Below are positions 1 through 8,633 of a stretch of 64,000 nucleotides of DNA, piece by piece. Source of the DNA: Chryseobacterium gleum (lineage in GTDB: Bacteria; Bacteroidota; Bacteroidia; Flavobacteriales; Weeksellaceae). Position numbers and translations under genes: made by a program. The notes below the pieces were generated by a model. That model saw only the letters and a program-made list of their open reading frames with translations. It did no database searches and had not been told where the DNA came from. The stretch spans positions 682,001 to 746,000 of the forward strand of contig NZ_LR134289.1 in the NCBI RefSeq assembly GCF_900636535.1, read 5' to 3'. Each line of letters begins with the position of its first letter. Position 1 is the stretch's first letter.

Positions 1-1573
1 GCGTTCTTCCTGCAAGAATAAATTTTTCCTCTTTTTTTAGTTTGGAAATAAAATATTCTTCAATCATTCCGATGTAACCTCCTGATATAAATTTCACCTT
101 CAGCATGGCATCGCTTACAATCACTCCCATATTCATCCTGTGAAGCATCGCGATTTTTCTTGAAGTTACTTTATAAAGCCCGTCTTCCATAATGACAACC
201 TTATGGAATTCTTCATAGCTTTTTAAAACACTTCCGCCGATGGTAAGGAATTCCAGAATACTTTTCCATTCTTCATCCAGCATTTCCTGAAATGCATATA
301 CTTTCCTGATTCTTTCATACAGTTCATCAGGATAAAAACCGTCTCCTACAGCCAATGTCATCAGAAACTGAACCAATACATCGAAGCACAGAACCTGGGG
401 CTCCCTGGGCTCAACAACTTTCTGCTTTACTGCTTCTTTTAATGCTGAAACTTCAATCAGTTCCAGAGAGTGGGTGGGAACGCAATATATTTTTGAGGTT
501 TCAAAAGGGGAGTGCCCGCTACGTCCGGCTCTCTGAAGAAACCGCGCAACTCCTTTGGCAGATCCTACCTGAATAACAGTGTCTACAGGCTTAAAATCAA
601 TTCCCAGATCGAGGGAGGATGTGGAAACCACAGCTTTTAATTTCCCGGAACTTAAGTTTTCCTCAATCCATATTCTCAGGTGCGCATCAATTGAACTGTG
701 ATGGATGGCGATCTGGCCGGCAAAATCAGGATGTGCATCCAAAAGAAGCTGATACCACATTTCACTCTGGCTTCTTGTATTGGTAAAGACAATTGTGGAT
801 TTTGATTCGAGAATAATCGGGACAACTTTATCTGCAAGCTTGTTTCCCAGATGTCCTGCCCACGGCAAAATTTCAATTTCATCCGGGAAAACAGGCAGAA
901 TATCTATTTTTTTATGTTCTTTAGCCGTAACCTTCGTCTTTTTAATATCATAAGGAATAAGAACGTCCATGGCTTCATCCAGATTCCCGATCGTGGCGGT
1001 AATTCCCCAGATCTTAACCTTCGGGACGTATTTTCTGAGCTGTGAAATCGCAAGTTCTACCATGACACCGCGCTTTGAACCCAGTAATTCATGCCATTCA
1101 TCCACAGCCACACATTTCATATCCCTGAAAAAAGCTTCATTGTTTTTCTGAGCCAGAAGCAAGTGAAGACTTTCAGGAGTTACCACAAGAATTTCAGGCA
1201 TTTTTTTTACCTGCTGCTGTCTCACTTTAGGATCAGTATCTCCGTTTCTTACACCGACAGTCCAATCCAGTCCGATTTCATCAATGGCTTCCTGCATCGC
1301 TTTTGCAATATCTTTGGATAAAGAACGAAGTGGTGTAATCCAGATCATTTTCAATCCTTTTTTGTATTGTTCAGGATGATTCAGGAAATCTGAAACCAAT
1401 GCTAAAAAAACAGAAAAAGTTTTCCCGAATCCGGTAGGGGCCACAACCATTCCGCTGTATCCGTTTCCGAATTTTTTCCAGGTTTCCAGCTGGAATTTAA
1501 AAGGGGCAATGCCTTTATCGGTCATCCATTGCTGAATGATCTTTAATCCGTTGCTATGTTCAAAAGCTGCCAA
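1..1573 (-). CDS. Ligase-associated DEXH-box helicase (Lhr-like), C-terminus beyond left edge
   Basis: This open frame runs off the left edge. It encodes an SF2 helicase of the Lhr type, expected to unwind DNA or RNA-DNA hybrids during repair. Near the N-terminus a Q-motif-like stretch (FKFQLETWKKF) precedes Walker A (APTGFGKT). The Walker B/DEAH box is DEWHELLGSKRG, the Trp variant typical of Lhr-family and ligase-associated helicases. About 524 codons are visible. The family is usually around 800 residues, so roughly a third is missing. No ATG lies at the front: the frame opens after a TAA with TTG (1573-1571), and the first ATG is at 1525. I chose TTG because the residues between (AAFEHSNGLKIIQQW) look like coding sequence just ahead of the Q motif. 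It is the third gene of a minus-strand cassette after the exonuclease and ligase, a known conserved trio, though a 128-bp inverted-repeat element separates it from the ligase. Confidence 0.9.
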   Translation of the reverse strand, partial: MAAFEHSNGLKIIQQWMTDKGIAPFKFQLETWKKFGNGYSGMVVAPTGFGKTFSVFLALVSDFLNHPEQYKKGLKMIWITPLRSLSKDIAKAMQEAIDEIGLDWTVGVRNGDTDPKVRQQQVKKMPEILVVTPESLHLLLAQKNNEAFFRDMKCVAVDEWHELLGSKRGVMVELAISQLRKYVPKVKIWGITATIGNLDEAMDVLIPYDIKKTKVTAKEHKKIDILPVFPDEIEILPWAGHLGNKLADKVVPIILESKSTIVFTNTRSQSEMWYQLLLDAHPDFAGQIAIHHSSIDAHLRIWIEENLSSGKLKAVVSTSSLDLGIDFKPVDTVIQVGSAKGVARFLQRAGRSGHSPFETSKIYCVPTHSLELIEVSALKEAVKQKVVEPREPQVLCFDVLVQFLMTLAVGDGFYPDELYERIRKVYAFQEMLDEEWKSILEFLTIGGSVLKSYEEFHKVVIMEDGLYKVTSRKIAMLHRMNMGVIVSDAMLKVKFISGGYIGMIEEYFISKLKKEEKFILAGRT

Positions 1574-1591
1574 TTCTATTTTTATTTAAAT

Positions 1592-1719
1592 TTTTAACGC
1601 AAAAGGGCGCTAAGTTTTTATTTGATATTGTTTATTTTCCGATCGCAAGGGCAATATCTTACTATAGCTTAGCAGAGTGCCTGAATATTACGCTATCATA
1701 AAAAGTCCTTGCGTTAAAA
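1592..1719. repeat. Inverted-repeat-bounded intergenic element
   Basis: A perfect 11-bp inverted repeat, TTTTAACGCAA at 1592-1602 and TTGCGTTAAAA at 1709-1719, bounds 128 bp of noncoding sequence that fills the whole gap between the ligase stop codon and the helicase start. It shares the CGCAA theme with elements near 35.0 and 40.1 kb. It could be a decayed MITE/REP-like element. Transcripts from the ligase would have to cross it to reach the helicase. Confidence 0.5.
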
Positions 1720-1720
1720 T

Positions 1721-3301
1721 CTATTGTATTAATTTTTTAATTTCTTCCAAATCATCAATTTCCTCTACAGTTTTATCTTTCCGCCATCTTACAATTCTCG
1801 GGAAACGGAGCGCCACACCGCTTTTATGGCGGTTGCTGAAACCTATTCCCTCAAAAGCAATTTCGAATACCAGCTCAGCTTTTACCGTTCTTACAGGACC
1901 GAATTTCTCAATAGCATTTTTGGTTACAAAGCGGCTTACTTCCATGATTTCCTTATCCGTAAGACCTGAATAGGCTTTGGCAATCGTTACTAAAGTGTCT
2001 CCGTTTTTCACGGCAAATGTATAATCAGTATAGTAAGCACTTCGTCTGCCGCTTCCTTTCTGGGCATAAATAAGCACGGCATCAATGGTAAACGGATTGA
2101 TTTTCCACTTCCACCAGTCACCTTTTTTACGGCCGGAATGATAAGGAGAGTTTTTTTGCTTCAGCATCAATCCTTCGCTGTTTACTTCTCTTGAATTTTC
2201 TCTGAGGCTATTCAATTCTTCCCATTTTTCAAACTCCAGGCTTTTGGAAATGCTGATGTTCTGAGGATTTTCATTCAATAACAGTTCTTCAAGCAAAGCA
2301 CGTCTTGCAGAGATCGGTTTCTCTCTCAAATCATTATCTTCAAACTCCAGAAGATCATAGGCAAAAACTTCAATCGGGATTTCCGACAGCATTTTTTTAG
2401 TTAAAGTTTTTCTGTTCAATCTTTTTTGTAGTTCATTGAAATTTAAAACTTTACCATCTTTTACTGCCAATATTTCTCCGTCCAGCACAAAGTTGCCTTT
2501 CATTTCCTGTACAACTTCCATGATCTCCGGAAATTGTTCTGTCACAAGTTCTTCACCCCTTGACCAGATGAAGACTTCATCGTTTCTCCGTATGATCTGT
2601 CCGCGTATTCCGTCCCATTTGTATTCTACCAGCCATTCATCAGGATTTCCCAGTTCTTCAGCTTCTTTTTCCAAAGGATAGGCAAGGCAGAAAGGATAAG
2701 GCTTTGAGTTGTCGGGATTAACATTTTCTGCATCAATAAGCTCTTTGAACGACACTTCATCCGGGAGCCATTTGCCCATCAGGCTATGCATTAAGGCACT
2801 GGATTCCTGACCGGAAAATCTGGTCAGCGCATTGATTAATGTTTTATCTGATACTCCGATACGGAAACTTCCGCCAATTAATTTGTTGAAAATCAAACGC
2901 TCAGTATAATCCAGACCATTCCATGACTGCAGTACGAATTCTTTTTTCTCTGTATCGGTTTTGCTTTTTAAATTAACAATATCATTCATCCATTCTGATA
3001 AAGAACGCTCGATTTTTTCCTGCGGGGGAGGCAGTATCAATGATAAGGTTTCCCCAAGATCTCCTACGGAGGAATAAGACTCCTGAAACAGCCAGTAGGG
3101 AAGCTGCGTAATCTCCAGTGCCCATTCTTTCATGTAATTGGTATTCACATTTCTCTTGGGTCTTTTTCCGGTAAACAAGGCAATAAACCATACTTTATCT
3201 TCATCAGGAGCACGCTCCAGGTAATCAATGATAGCATCAATTTTAGCGTTGGTTTTATTGGTGGTTTCCAACGCGTTGATAAGTTCTGCAAAGTGTCTCA
3301 T
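1721..3301 (-). CDS. ATP-dependent DNA ligase (repair-associated, LigB/LigD type)
   Basis: This enzyme seals nicked DNA using ATP through a covalent lysyl-AMP intermediate. It has 526 residues, normal for the bacterial ligases with an N-terminal DNA-binding domain (about 1-200), an adenylation domain (about 205-405) and a C-terminal OB fold. Motif I is EYKWDG with the nucleophile at Lys228; SRGEE (about 247-251) follows, LDGEI corresponds to motif III and GLMLK to motif IV. The start is ATG at 3301, which overlaps the end of the exonuclease gene by 4 bp (ATGA), so the two are translationally coupled. With the MBL exonuclease and DEXH helicase it forms the ligase-associated DNA-damage-response cassette. 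The usual fourth member, a phosphoesterase, would lie beyond the left edge if present. Confidence 0.95.
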   Translation of the reverse strand: MRHFAELINALETTNKTNAKIDAIIDYLERAPDEDKVWFIALFTGKRPKRNVNTNYMKEWALEITQLPYWLFQESYSSVGDLGETLSLILPPPQEKIERSLSEWMNDIVNLKSKTDTEKKEFVLQSWNGLDYTERLIFNKLIGGSFRIGVSDKTLINALTRFSGQESSALMHSLMGKWLPDEVSFKELIDAENVNPDNSKPYPFCLAYPLEKEAEELGNPDEWLVEYKWDGIRGQIIRRNDEVFIWSRGEELVTEQFPEIMEVVQEMKGNFVLDGEILAVKDGKVLNFNELQKRLNRKTLTKKMLSEIPIEVFAYDLLEFEDNDLREKPISARRALLEELLLNENPQNISISKSLEFEKWEELNSLRENSREVNSEGLMLKQKNSPYHSGRKKGDWWKWKINPFTIDAVLIYAQKGSGRRSAYYTDYTFAVKNGDTLVTIAKAYSGLTDKEIMEVSRFVTKNAIEKFGPVRTVKAELVFEIAFEGIGFSNRHKSGVALRFPRIVRWRKDKTVEEIDDLEEIKKLIQ

Positions 3302-4320
3302 GATTCCGGGGTTTGAAGGGTTTCTTTTTCGGATTCTTCCTCGTCGTCTCCAAATAATGTTTCCACAACATCTGCTTTGATTCCGATCTCATTCAGATAT
3401 TTTGAAAATACTTCTGTCTGTCCGTGGGTAACATGTACAAGCTCGGCTTCTGTGGCTTTTACAGTCTGTAATAATCCTTTCCAGTCGGCATGGTCGCTCA
3501 TGGCAAATCCTGCGTCTGCACTCCGCCATCTTCTGGCACCGCGCACCTGCATCCAGCCTGAGCAAATAGCTGTAGCAGGATCAGGGATCTTTTTGATGAT
3601 ATTACTGTCCAATAAGGCTGGCGGCACAATGACAATTTCATGCTGTACTTCTTTGGGACGTTCCCTGAAATCTGCAATTGTGTATTCAGGAAGATCAATT
3701 CCCACAGTTTCGAAGGCTTCATTCAGTTTTCCGATGGAATAGTGGACATATATTTTCCCCAGCTCTTCCACAGCCTTCATGATACGCTGGGCTTTTCCAA
3801 GAGAATATCCTATGAAGACTGATGTTTTATTATTTTCTTTATTTTTCAGTACCCAGTTCTGAAGTTTTTTATTTAGATCCGGAACTTCGAGCCAGTTATA
3901 AATGGGAAGACCGAAAGTACTTTCCGTCACAAACTCATTACATTTCACCAGCTCGAAAGGGGTACTGAGTCCATCGTTCTGTACTTTATAATCTCCCGAA
4001 ATTACGGTTACATATCCTTTATATTCAAGTCTTATCTGAGCTGATCCGATAATATGTCCGGCAGGATGCATAGAAAGCTTTACTCCATTAATGGTAACAA
4101 CCTCTCCGTATTCTATACTCTGGCATTCGATATCCGTCCCGATTCTCTGATGAAGGATAGGTTTTGTGAAATGATGACACAGGTATTTTTTCATTCCCCA
4201 GCGGGCATGATCAGCATGACCGTGCGTAATGACCGCCATATCTACAGGTCGCCAGGGGTCTATATAAAATTTTCCCTGCGGACAGTAAATTCCTTTTTTT
4301 GTAAATGTGATTAATTTCAA
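3298..4320 (-). CDS. Ligase-associated exonuclease (metallo-beta-lactamase/beta-CASP-like)
   Basis: A 340-residue MBL-fold nuclease of the family annotated as ligase-associated DNA damage response exonuclease or mRNA 3'-end-processing-factor-like. The metal-binding HGHADH motif is at residues 33-38. Further ligands are probably in PAGHIIGSAQI, SGDYK, SDHADW and VHVTHGQTEVF, the beta-CASP-type pattern. It is thought to trim DNA ends so that the neighbouring ligase can act. No ATG suits the N-terminus: translation most likely starts at TTG 4320 (KLITFTKKGIYC), which aligns with the usual family start. The acidic tail (DDEEESEKE) is dispensable-looking. It is the first gene of the cassette and overlaps the ligase gene by 4 bp. 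Confidence 0.92.
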   Translation of the reverse strand: MKLITFTKKGIYCPQGKFYIDPWRPVDMAVITHGHADHARWGMKKYLCHHFTKPILHQRIGTDIECQSIEYGEVVTINGVKLSMHPAGHIIGSAQIRLEYKGYVTVISGDYKVQNDGLSTPFELVKCNEFVTESTFGLPIYNWLEVPDLNKKLQNWVLKNKENNKTSVFIGYSLGKAQRIMKAVEELGKIYVHYSIGKLNEAFETVGIDLPEYTIADFRERPKEVQHEIVIVPPALLDSNIIKKIPDPATAICSGWMQVRGARRWRSADAGFAMSDHADWKGLLQTVKATEAELVHVTHGQTEVFSKYLNEIGIKADVVETLFGDDEEESEKETLQTPES

Positions 4321-4412
4321 TGGTGTGACTGGTTTTGTAGAGTACCTTCAAAAACTTAACCAATTTACAACAAACCGTTTATTTTTAATCACTGAAAGTA
4401 TCAAAAGAGGTT

Positions 4413-4440
4413 AAAAAAAGCTGCTTCGGTTCGAAACAGC
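4413..4440 (-). terminator. Rho-independent terminator of the S41 peptidase gene
   Basis: On the minus strand a 9-bp stem (GCTGTTTCG with CGAAGCAGC, one G-T wobble; 4432-4440 with 4420-4428) and a 3-nt loop are followed by seven T residues. It lies just after the stop codon of the peptidase gene at 4449. Confidence 0.85.
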
Positions 4441-4448
4441 CTTTTATT

Positions 4449-5894
4449 TTATTTTTCATTAAGAACTTCATTTACGTAATCAATCCATTGATAATCAGGG
4501 ATTGTTCTATCTATGTAATAATCCGGCTGAATCCCTTTTCCATCAATGGCCATTTCCGGAATACGGAAACTTTTAGAAAGAGAATATCCTAATTTAAATT
4601 CGTTACAGGGTGAATTAATAAAATACATATTGGAAATGTCAAGAACTCCCGCTGTCGTTGTCCCGAAAAGCTTCACTTTTTTGCTCTGCTTGGCAGCCAG
4701 TAAAAACTCTTCGGCAGTACTGCCATTACCATCATTGATGATAATTCCCACATTTTTCGGATAAGGCGAAATTTTATCAAGCTTGTTGATTCCTACTATA
4801 TTTCCATCGTCCTGAAGGCTGACAAACTTACCTAAGTTCCTGGTGAGTTTATCATAGGCCTTCTTCAGATATTCTCTTTCTTCCTTCGGTATTCCATATT
4901 TCTGATAATTTTCATACAGATCCAGCATTCGTTGATTATTCAGTTTTGTAGAATAAAACTGTGTCCTGATACTTCTGATAGGATTGGTATAGAGATAGGG
5001 AATAATTTTATCAAAACTGCTGTCACTGCCGCCGCCATTATTTCTGATATCAATAATCAGATTTTCTGTGCTTTCAATTTTAGATTGATTGGCTGCAATA
5101 ACGCTGTCTATATCTTTTTTTAAAGCACCGTTGAAAGAAGGAATTCTTAAAAGCAGTGTGGTTTTGTTAAGCACTTTCAGGAAAGGCTTTTGTGCTTTTA
5201 TTGTTTCAAAGTACGTTTCAATGCTTTCTTCTTTTTCAAATTGGGGTGAAATTCTTTTCAGGGTAAACTCACCCAACCCAAGATAATTTTTTCCAATTAA
5301 CCTTATATTGTTTATTTCCTGGGCTGATTTGTTTCTCAAATAAAAGGTTCCTGTGGTTTTATCAGCTTTAATAACCAGTTTCAGTTCATAAGGTTTCCAA
5401 TTTTCTGCTCCAGATGTAATGATAAAACCCTTATAACTATCGCCAAATTTCTTGATTCCAATCGTGTAAGGCCCGGTTTCCCAGATCCCTTCAATATCCG
5501 AATCTTTCTTAGTCAGAACTTCTTTTTTAAATTTTTCAAGATCAACTTTTACCATTTCTGTTTTTATATTTTCAACAGCTGCAGTTGGATTTTGCTGACT
5601 GGTATTGTCAATTTTTGAGATTGAAAAATGGCCGGATCTGAAGAATTTAAGCCAGTCATAAATGATTTGCTGGCATTCAGTATCTGACTTTACATTTTTG
5701 ATTTTGTTCAGAAATTCATTGTTATGAGCCTGATAAGCAGGGGCTCCCTTTTGATCAATTACATATTGATAGCCGGCATCATTTTCCTCAAATGTCTTTT
5801 TTACCCACTGATAATTACTTTCACAATTACAATTCTGAGCAAAGCTGAAAGAAGAAGAGATAAAAATTAAAAGAAGTGTTTTAATTTTAAGCAT
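4449..5894 (-). CDS. S41 family peptidase, secreted (C-terminal-processing-protease-like)
   Basis: A 481-residue protein with a signal peptide (MLKIKTLLLIFISSSFSFAQ) ending in the Ser-Phe-Ala-Gln pattern usual in this genus, so exported to the periplasm or envelope. The C-terminal half is an S41 fold: FLKVLNKTTLLLRIPSF, LIIDIRNNGGG, and NDGNGSTAEEFLLAA, whose Ser would be the catalytic nucleophile, then the downstream strand KLFGTTTAG. No clear PDZ domain is visible. Residues 30-180 form an uncharacterised N-terminal region. It is monocistronic with its own terminator. The substrate is unknown. A second, shorter S41 gene lies at 15.2 kb. Confidence 0.85.
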   Translation of the reverse strand: MLKIKTLLLIFISSSFSFAQNCNCESNYQWVKKTFEENDAGYQYVIDQKGAPAYQAHNNEFLNKIKNVKSDTECQQIIYDWLKFFRSGHFSISKIDNTSQQNPTAAVENIKTEMVKVDLEKFKKEVLTKKDSDIEGIWETGPYTIGIKKFGDSYKGFIITSGAENWKPYELKLVIKADKTTGTFYLRNKSAQEINNIRLIGKNYLGLGEFTLKRISPQFEKEESIETYFETIKAQKPFLKVLNKTTLLLRIPSFNGALKKDIDSVIAANQSKIESTENLIIDIRNNGGGSDSSFDKIIPYLYTNPIRSIRTQFYSTKLNNQRMLDLYENYQKYGIPKEEREYLKKAYDKLTRNLGKFVSLQDDGNIVGINKLDKISPYPKNVGIIINDGNGSTAEEFLLAAKQSKKVKLFGTTTAGVLDISNMYFINSPCNEFKLGYSLSKSFRIPEMAIDGKGIQPDYYIDRTIPDYQWIDYVNEVLNEK

Positions 5895-6087
5895 ATACTG
5901 GTTTTAGTTTATATTACAAATCTAACAATAAATATATTTTTTTATGATGTAAAAGGAGACTTATTTAGAAAACTATTCATCCTCTGTTCGTTTTTATGAA
6001 CTTTCCAGCAATATAAAAATGAGCTTGCAAGCAATATTACCCTTGTGGAAATCTTTGAAATTTGTATCATCATTAAAAAAGAATACA

Positions 6088-6195
6088 ATGAGTAAAACAA
6101 TTTTAATCACAGGTGCAGCAAGTGGGTTCGGAAAGATTGCTGCTTTTGATCTTGCTAAAAAAGGACATAAAGTAATTGCTACCGCACAGGTTTAA
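6088..6195 (+). pseudogene. 5' remnant of a short-chain dehydrogenase (SDR) gene
   Basis: ATG at 6088 opens a frame of 35 codons (MSKTILITGAASGFGK and onward to ATAQV) that is plainly the N-terminus of an SDR: beta-1, the TGxxxGxG nucleotide motif as TGAASGFG, then the first helix and HKVIATAQ. It ends at TAA 6193-6195, exactly where sequence of another gene begins. A functional SDR has about 250 residues, so more than 85 percent is missing. It retains its start region, so it is a deletion remnant and not a small protein gene. Confidence 0.8.
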
Positions 6196-6196
6196 A

Positions 6197-6295
6197 AGAC
6201 CTTCAGATATTTATCTTGATCTGGGTTTTGAGAATTTATCGCACTTTTATTCTTCATTCAAAAAGAAATTCGGACTGACCACTACTGAAGTTTAG
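6197..6295 (+). pseudogene. 3' remnant of an AraC-family regulator gene
   Basis: In the +1 frame relative to the SDR remnant, 32 codons read RPSDIYLDLGFENLSHFYSS and on to FKKKFGLTTTEV, ending at TAG 6293-6295. This is the second helix-turn-helix of the AraC/XylS DNA-binding domain (GFENLSHFYSSFKKKFG), which normally sits at the extreme C-terminus. Nothing upstream encodes the rest. The SDR head and the AraC tail abut within a few bases, so a single deletion most likely removed the bulk of two adjacent co-oriented genes. Confidence 0.75.
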
Positions 6296-6330
6296 TGCAA
6301 CCATTAAAAAGCACAACTTTAAAATAAATA

Positions 6331-6362
6331 CAAAGGCACAGGAATTAAATCTTGTGCCTTTG
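6331..6362. terminator. Terminator-like hairpin
   Basis: A 10-bp perfect stem, CAAAGGCACA (6331-6340) with TGTGCCTTTG (6353-6362), and a 12-nt loop. The plus side is followed by CATTTTC, the minus side by TATTTATTTT. It probably served the lost AraC gene on the plus strand and can serve the PPC-domain gene on the minus strand. Confidence 0.6.
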
Positions 6363-6421
6363 CATTTTCAAAACTTTGAACTTTAAGTAAAGCATTTATC
6401 CAATCGACAATTTCCAACGAT

Positions 6422-6868
6422 TTATTTTTCAAAATCATAAAGATTGATTCCCGTTTCTTCGTTTTTAATTTTTACCACTCTGGTATTCAACGGATAGAAA
6501 ATAAATTCTGCGGCTCCCTGAATTTTTGCTTCTAAAAGATGTCCTGCCAAAGCGGTGTAATCTTCTCTTCCCAGCGTAATGTGAAGGTGAAGCGTCAGTT
6601 TTCCCTCTATCTCCGAAACATTTCCGGAAATATTGGTGACTTCCATCTGTTCTTTAAAGGTTTTATCTACATATTTTTTTGTAGCCGGATTAAAGAAACG
6701 AAGTGTTGCTTCACTTACTGCTCCGATTCCTGTTACTTCTCCCGCCAGAATTTTCTGATCCATGATAAAATCAGTTAGTGTCTCCACAATATTGCAATGA
6801 TTTTCAATACTTACGATATAAATTTGATCTGCTTCTCTGGCAGACCAACGTTTTCCTTTATAATTCAT
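6422..6868 (-). CDS. PPC (DUF296) domain protein
   Basis: A 148-residue protein consisting of one PPC domain (plants and prokaryotes conserved, DUF296), usually a small trimeric fold, sometimes fused to AT-hooks in plants and stand-alone in bacteria. Diagnostic stretches are AGEVTGIGAVSEATLRFF, then GKLTLHLHITLGRED with the conserved metal-binding-like histidine pair, and GHLLEAKI. It shows no AT-hook or signal peptide, so it is cytoplasmic. The biochemical role in bacteria is not settled. It is 11 bp downstream of the dehydrogenase-like gene, probably in the same operon. Confidence 0.85.
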   Translation of the reverse strand: MNYKGKRWSAREADQIYIVSIENHCNIVETLTDFIMDQKILAGEVTGIGAVSEATLRFFNPATKKYVDKTFKEQMEVTNISGNVSEIEGKLTLHLHITLGREDYTALAGHLLEAKIQGAAEFIFYPLNTRVVKIKNEETGINLYDFEK

Positions 6869-6879
6869 ATCAGCATGTT

Positions 6880-7731
6880 TTATTCTTTTGTTTTCAGATA
6901 GTTGATAATCCCTATTACGTCATCCTGACCAAAACCTTTGTCATGTGCATTTTGATACGTTTGAATCAATGGTTCTGATAAAGGAAAATCAGCACCGGCA
7001 TTTTTAGCCAGAAGAATGTCTTTGAGCATAAGATCAAGAGCAAATGCTGGGGCATATTCATCCGCAATCAGCAGTGGCGTTTTTACCTTTGTTGCACCGC
7101 TTCCGCTGGCACTTTCATTAATGATTTCAAGCATATCAGACCGCTCGATTCCTAATTTTCCGGCCAGCAATACAGTTTCTGCCAGTCCCTGATAAATGGC
7201 AGACAGAAAATAATTAACTGATAGTTTTCCTGCGATTCCTTTTCCGTTTTCACCGAGATGTTTTACAGATTTTCCCATTTTCAAAAGGTAGGGCATGGCC
7301 CGCTCGATGTCTTTTTCTTCACCTCCTGCCATAATGATGAGTGCACCTTCTTTTGCAGGCATAGTGCTTCCTGCTACAGGAGCATCAATAAAAGAAGCTT
7401 CCTTTATCTTAAGAGCTGCTGCTGTTTCCGTGGAGGTTTCGGGAGAAATTGTACTCATATCCACGAAGAGCTTTCCCTGAATATTTATAGGGAGAATTTC
7501 CTCATACACTGCTTTTACGGCATTATCGTTGGTAAGCATTGTGAATATAATATCACTGTTTTGTACAAGGTCTTTAATTTGGGTGCAGACGGATGATTTT
7601 CCCTCAAAATCTGTGGTTTTTTCAGCAGATCTGTTGTAAACGGATAGCTGAAAGCCTGCTTTTTCAAGGTTCTTGGCCATAGGATGTCCCATATTTCCTA
7701 ATCCGATAAATCCGATTTTTTCCATTGCCAT
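6880..7731 (-). CDS. NAD(P)-dependent beta-hydroxyacid dehydrogenase (HIBADH/GarR family)
   Basis: A 283-residue dehydrogenase of the 3-hydroxyisobutyrate dehydrogenase superfamily, which oxidises or reduces beta-hydroxyacids or short aldehydes. The N-terminal Rossmann motif is GFIGLGNMG, followed by MAKNLEKAG. DVSTI-like DMSTISPETS, the substrate-binding DAPVAGSTMPAKEGAL and GENGKGIAGKLSVNYF with the catalytic Lys are all in order. The length is typical (280-300). Translation may begin at the second Met (7725), which gives the canonical MEKIGFIG start. It is the first gene of a two-gene unit with the PPC protein. The substrate cannot be told from sequence. Confidence 0.9.
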   Translation of the reverse strand: MAMEKIGFIGLGNMGHPMAKNLEKAGFQLSVYNRSAEKTTDFEGKSSVCTQIKDLVQNSDIIFTMLTNDNAVKAVYEEILPINIQGKLFVDMSTISPETSTETAAALKIKEASFIDAPVAGSTMPAKEGALIIMAGGEEKDIERAMPYLLKMGKSVKHLGENGKGIAGKLSVNYFLSAIYQGLAETVLLAGKLGIERSDMLEIINESASGSGATKVKTPLLIADEYAPAFALDLMLKDILLAKNAGADFPLSEPLIQTYQNAHDKGFGQDDVIGIINYLKTKE

Positions 7732-7944
7732 ATTGTATAATTTATTGTTAATTCGATAGTGTGTAACGTCAATTTCCTGAATAAAAAAGAGTTATGCAGC
7801 AAATAAGTAAACTGCAATACGTGTTGTTTTTGCTGCAAAATGCCTACCAATCATGGTCTTATAAGGTTAAGTTTTAATTATATTTTCAGTCATAAATTTT
7901 TTAAACCGGAGAAACTTTCAGAAATTTGCAAAAAATAAGAGTTC

Positions 7945-8571
7945 ATGAAGATTGTAGACATAGATAACTGGAACAGGAAAGAACATTTTGAATTTTTCTC
8001 TAATATGGCAAGTCCTTATTTTGGATTTACAACAGAAGTAGACTGTACAAAAGCATACGAAACAGCCAAAGAAAAAGGATATTCTTTTTTTGCCTATTAT
8101 TTTCATAAGTCTATGGTAGCGATCAATACAGTTGATGAATTAAAACTTAGAATCGTTGACGGGCAGGTTGTACAGTTTGACACGGTTCATGCTGGCAGTA
8201 CCATCGGAAGACCGGATGGAACTTTCGGTTTTTCTTTCACCCATTATTCAGAGGATTTTGAAACATTTAATGCTGCTTTGCAGGAGGAAATAAAAGGAGT
8301 TCACCAGACTTCGGGACTGAGATTAAGCAATGAAAGACTGGGAAAGGATCATGTAAGACATACCACTATTCCCTGGAACTCTTTCAGTGCGATATTGCAG
8401 CCTACTGATTTTAATACACAAGAATCTGTACCAAAAGTTGCTTTTGGGAGATTCAATATCCGTGACGGCAGAAAATATCTTCCTGTTTCTGTTGAAGCAC
8501 ATCATGGATTGGCAGACGGGATTCATATTGCCAGATACCTGGAAGAATTTCAAAGACAGCTTGATCAGTAG
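7945..8571 (+). CDS. Chloramphenicol acetyltransferase-family (CAT) enzyme
   Basis: A 208-residue trimeric CoA-dependent acyltransferase of the CAT fold. The active-site signature HHxxxDG is HHGLADG at residues 186-192, near the C-terminus as expected. Other CAT landmarks are RKEHFEFF near the start, GYSFFAYYFHKSMVAIN, and TFGFSFTHY. The length is close to classical CAT (about 210-220). The family includes true chloramphenicol-resistance enzymes and many chromosomal relatives of unknown acceptor; nothing here says which. It is monocistronic and shares a bidirectional terminator with the converging Crp-family gene. Confidence 0.88.
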   Translation: MKIVDIDNWNRKEHFEFFSNMASPYFGFTTEVDCTKAYETAKEKGYSFFAYYFHKSMVAINTVDELKLRIVDGQVVQFDTVHAGSTIGRPDGTFGFSFTHYSEDFETFNAALQEEIKGVHQTSGLRLSNERLGKDHVRHTTIPWNSFSAILQPTDFNTQESVPKVAFGRFNIRDGRKYLPVSVEAHHGLADGIHIARYLEEFQRQLDQ

Positions 8572-8604
8572 GAGCGGGCAGAATATTGTCATACAAAATA
8601 GAAT

Positions 8605-8629
8605 AAAAGCCGGAGTACATCCGGCTTTT
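8605..8629. terminator. Bidirectional terminator between converging genes
   Basis: A perfect 10-bp stem AAAAGCCGGA / TCCGGCTTTT with a 5-nt loop, flanked by A-rich and T-rich sequence so that it works in both directions. It sits between the CAT gene (plus) and the Crp/Fnr gene (minus). Confidence 0.9.
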
Positions 8630-8633
8630 ATTT

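Noticed and set aside
851-1321. Three overlapping plus-strand open frames
   Set aside because: Shadows of the helicase gene, which is open across this whole stretch on the minus strand.
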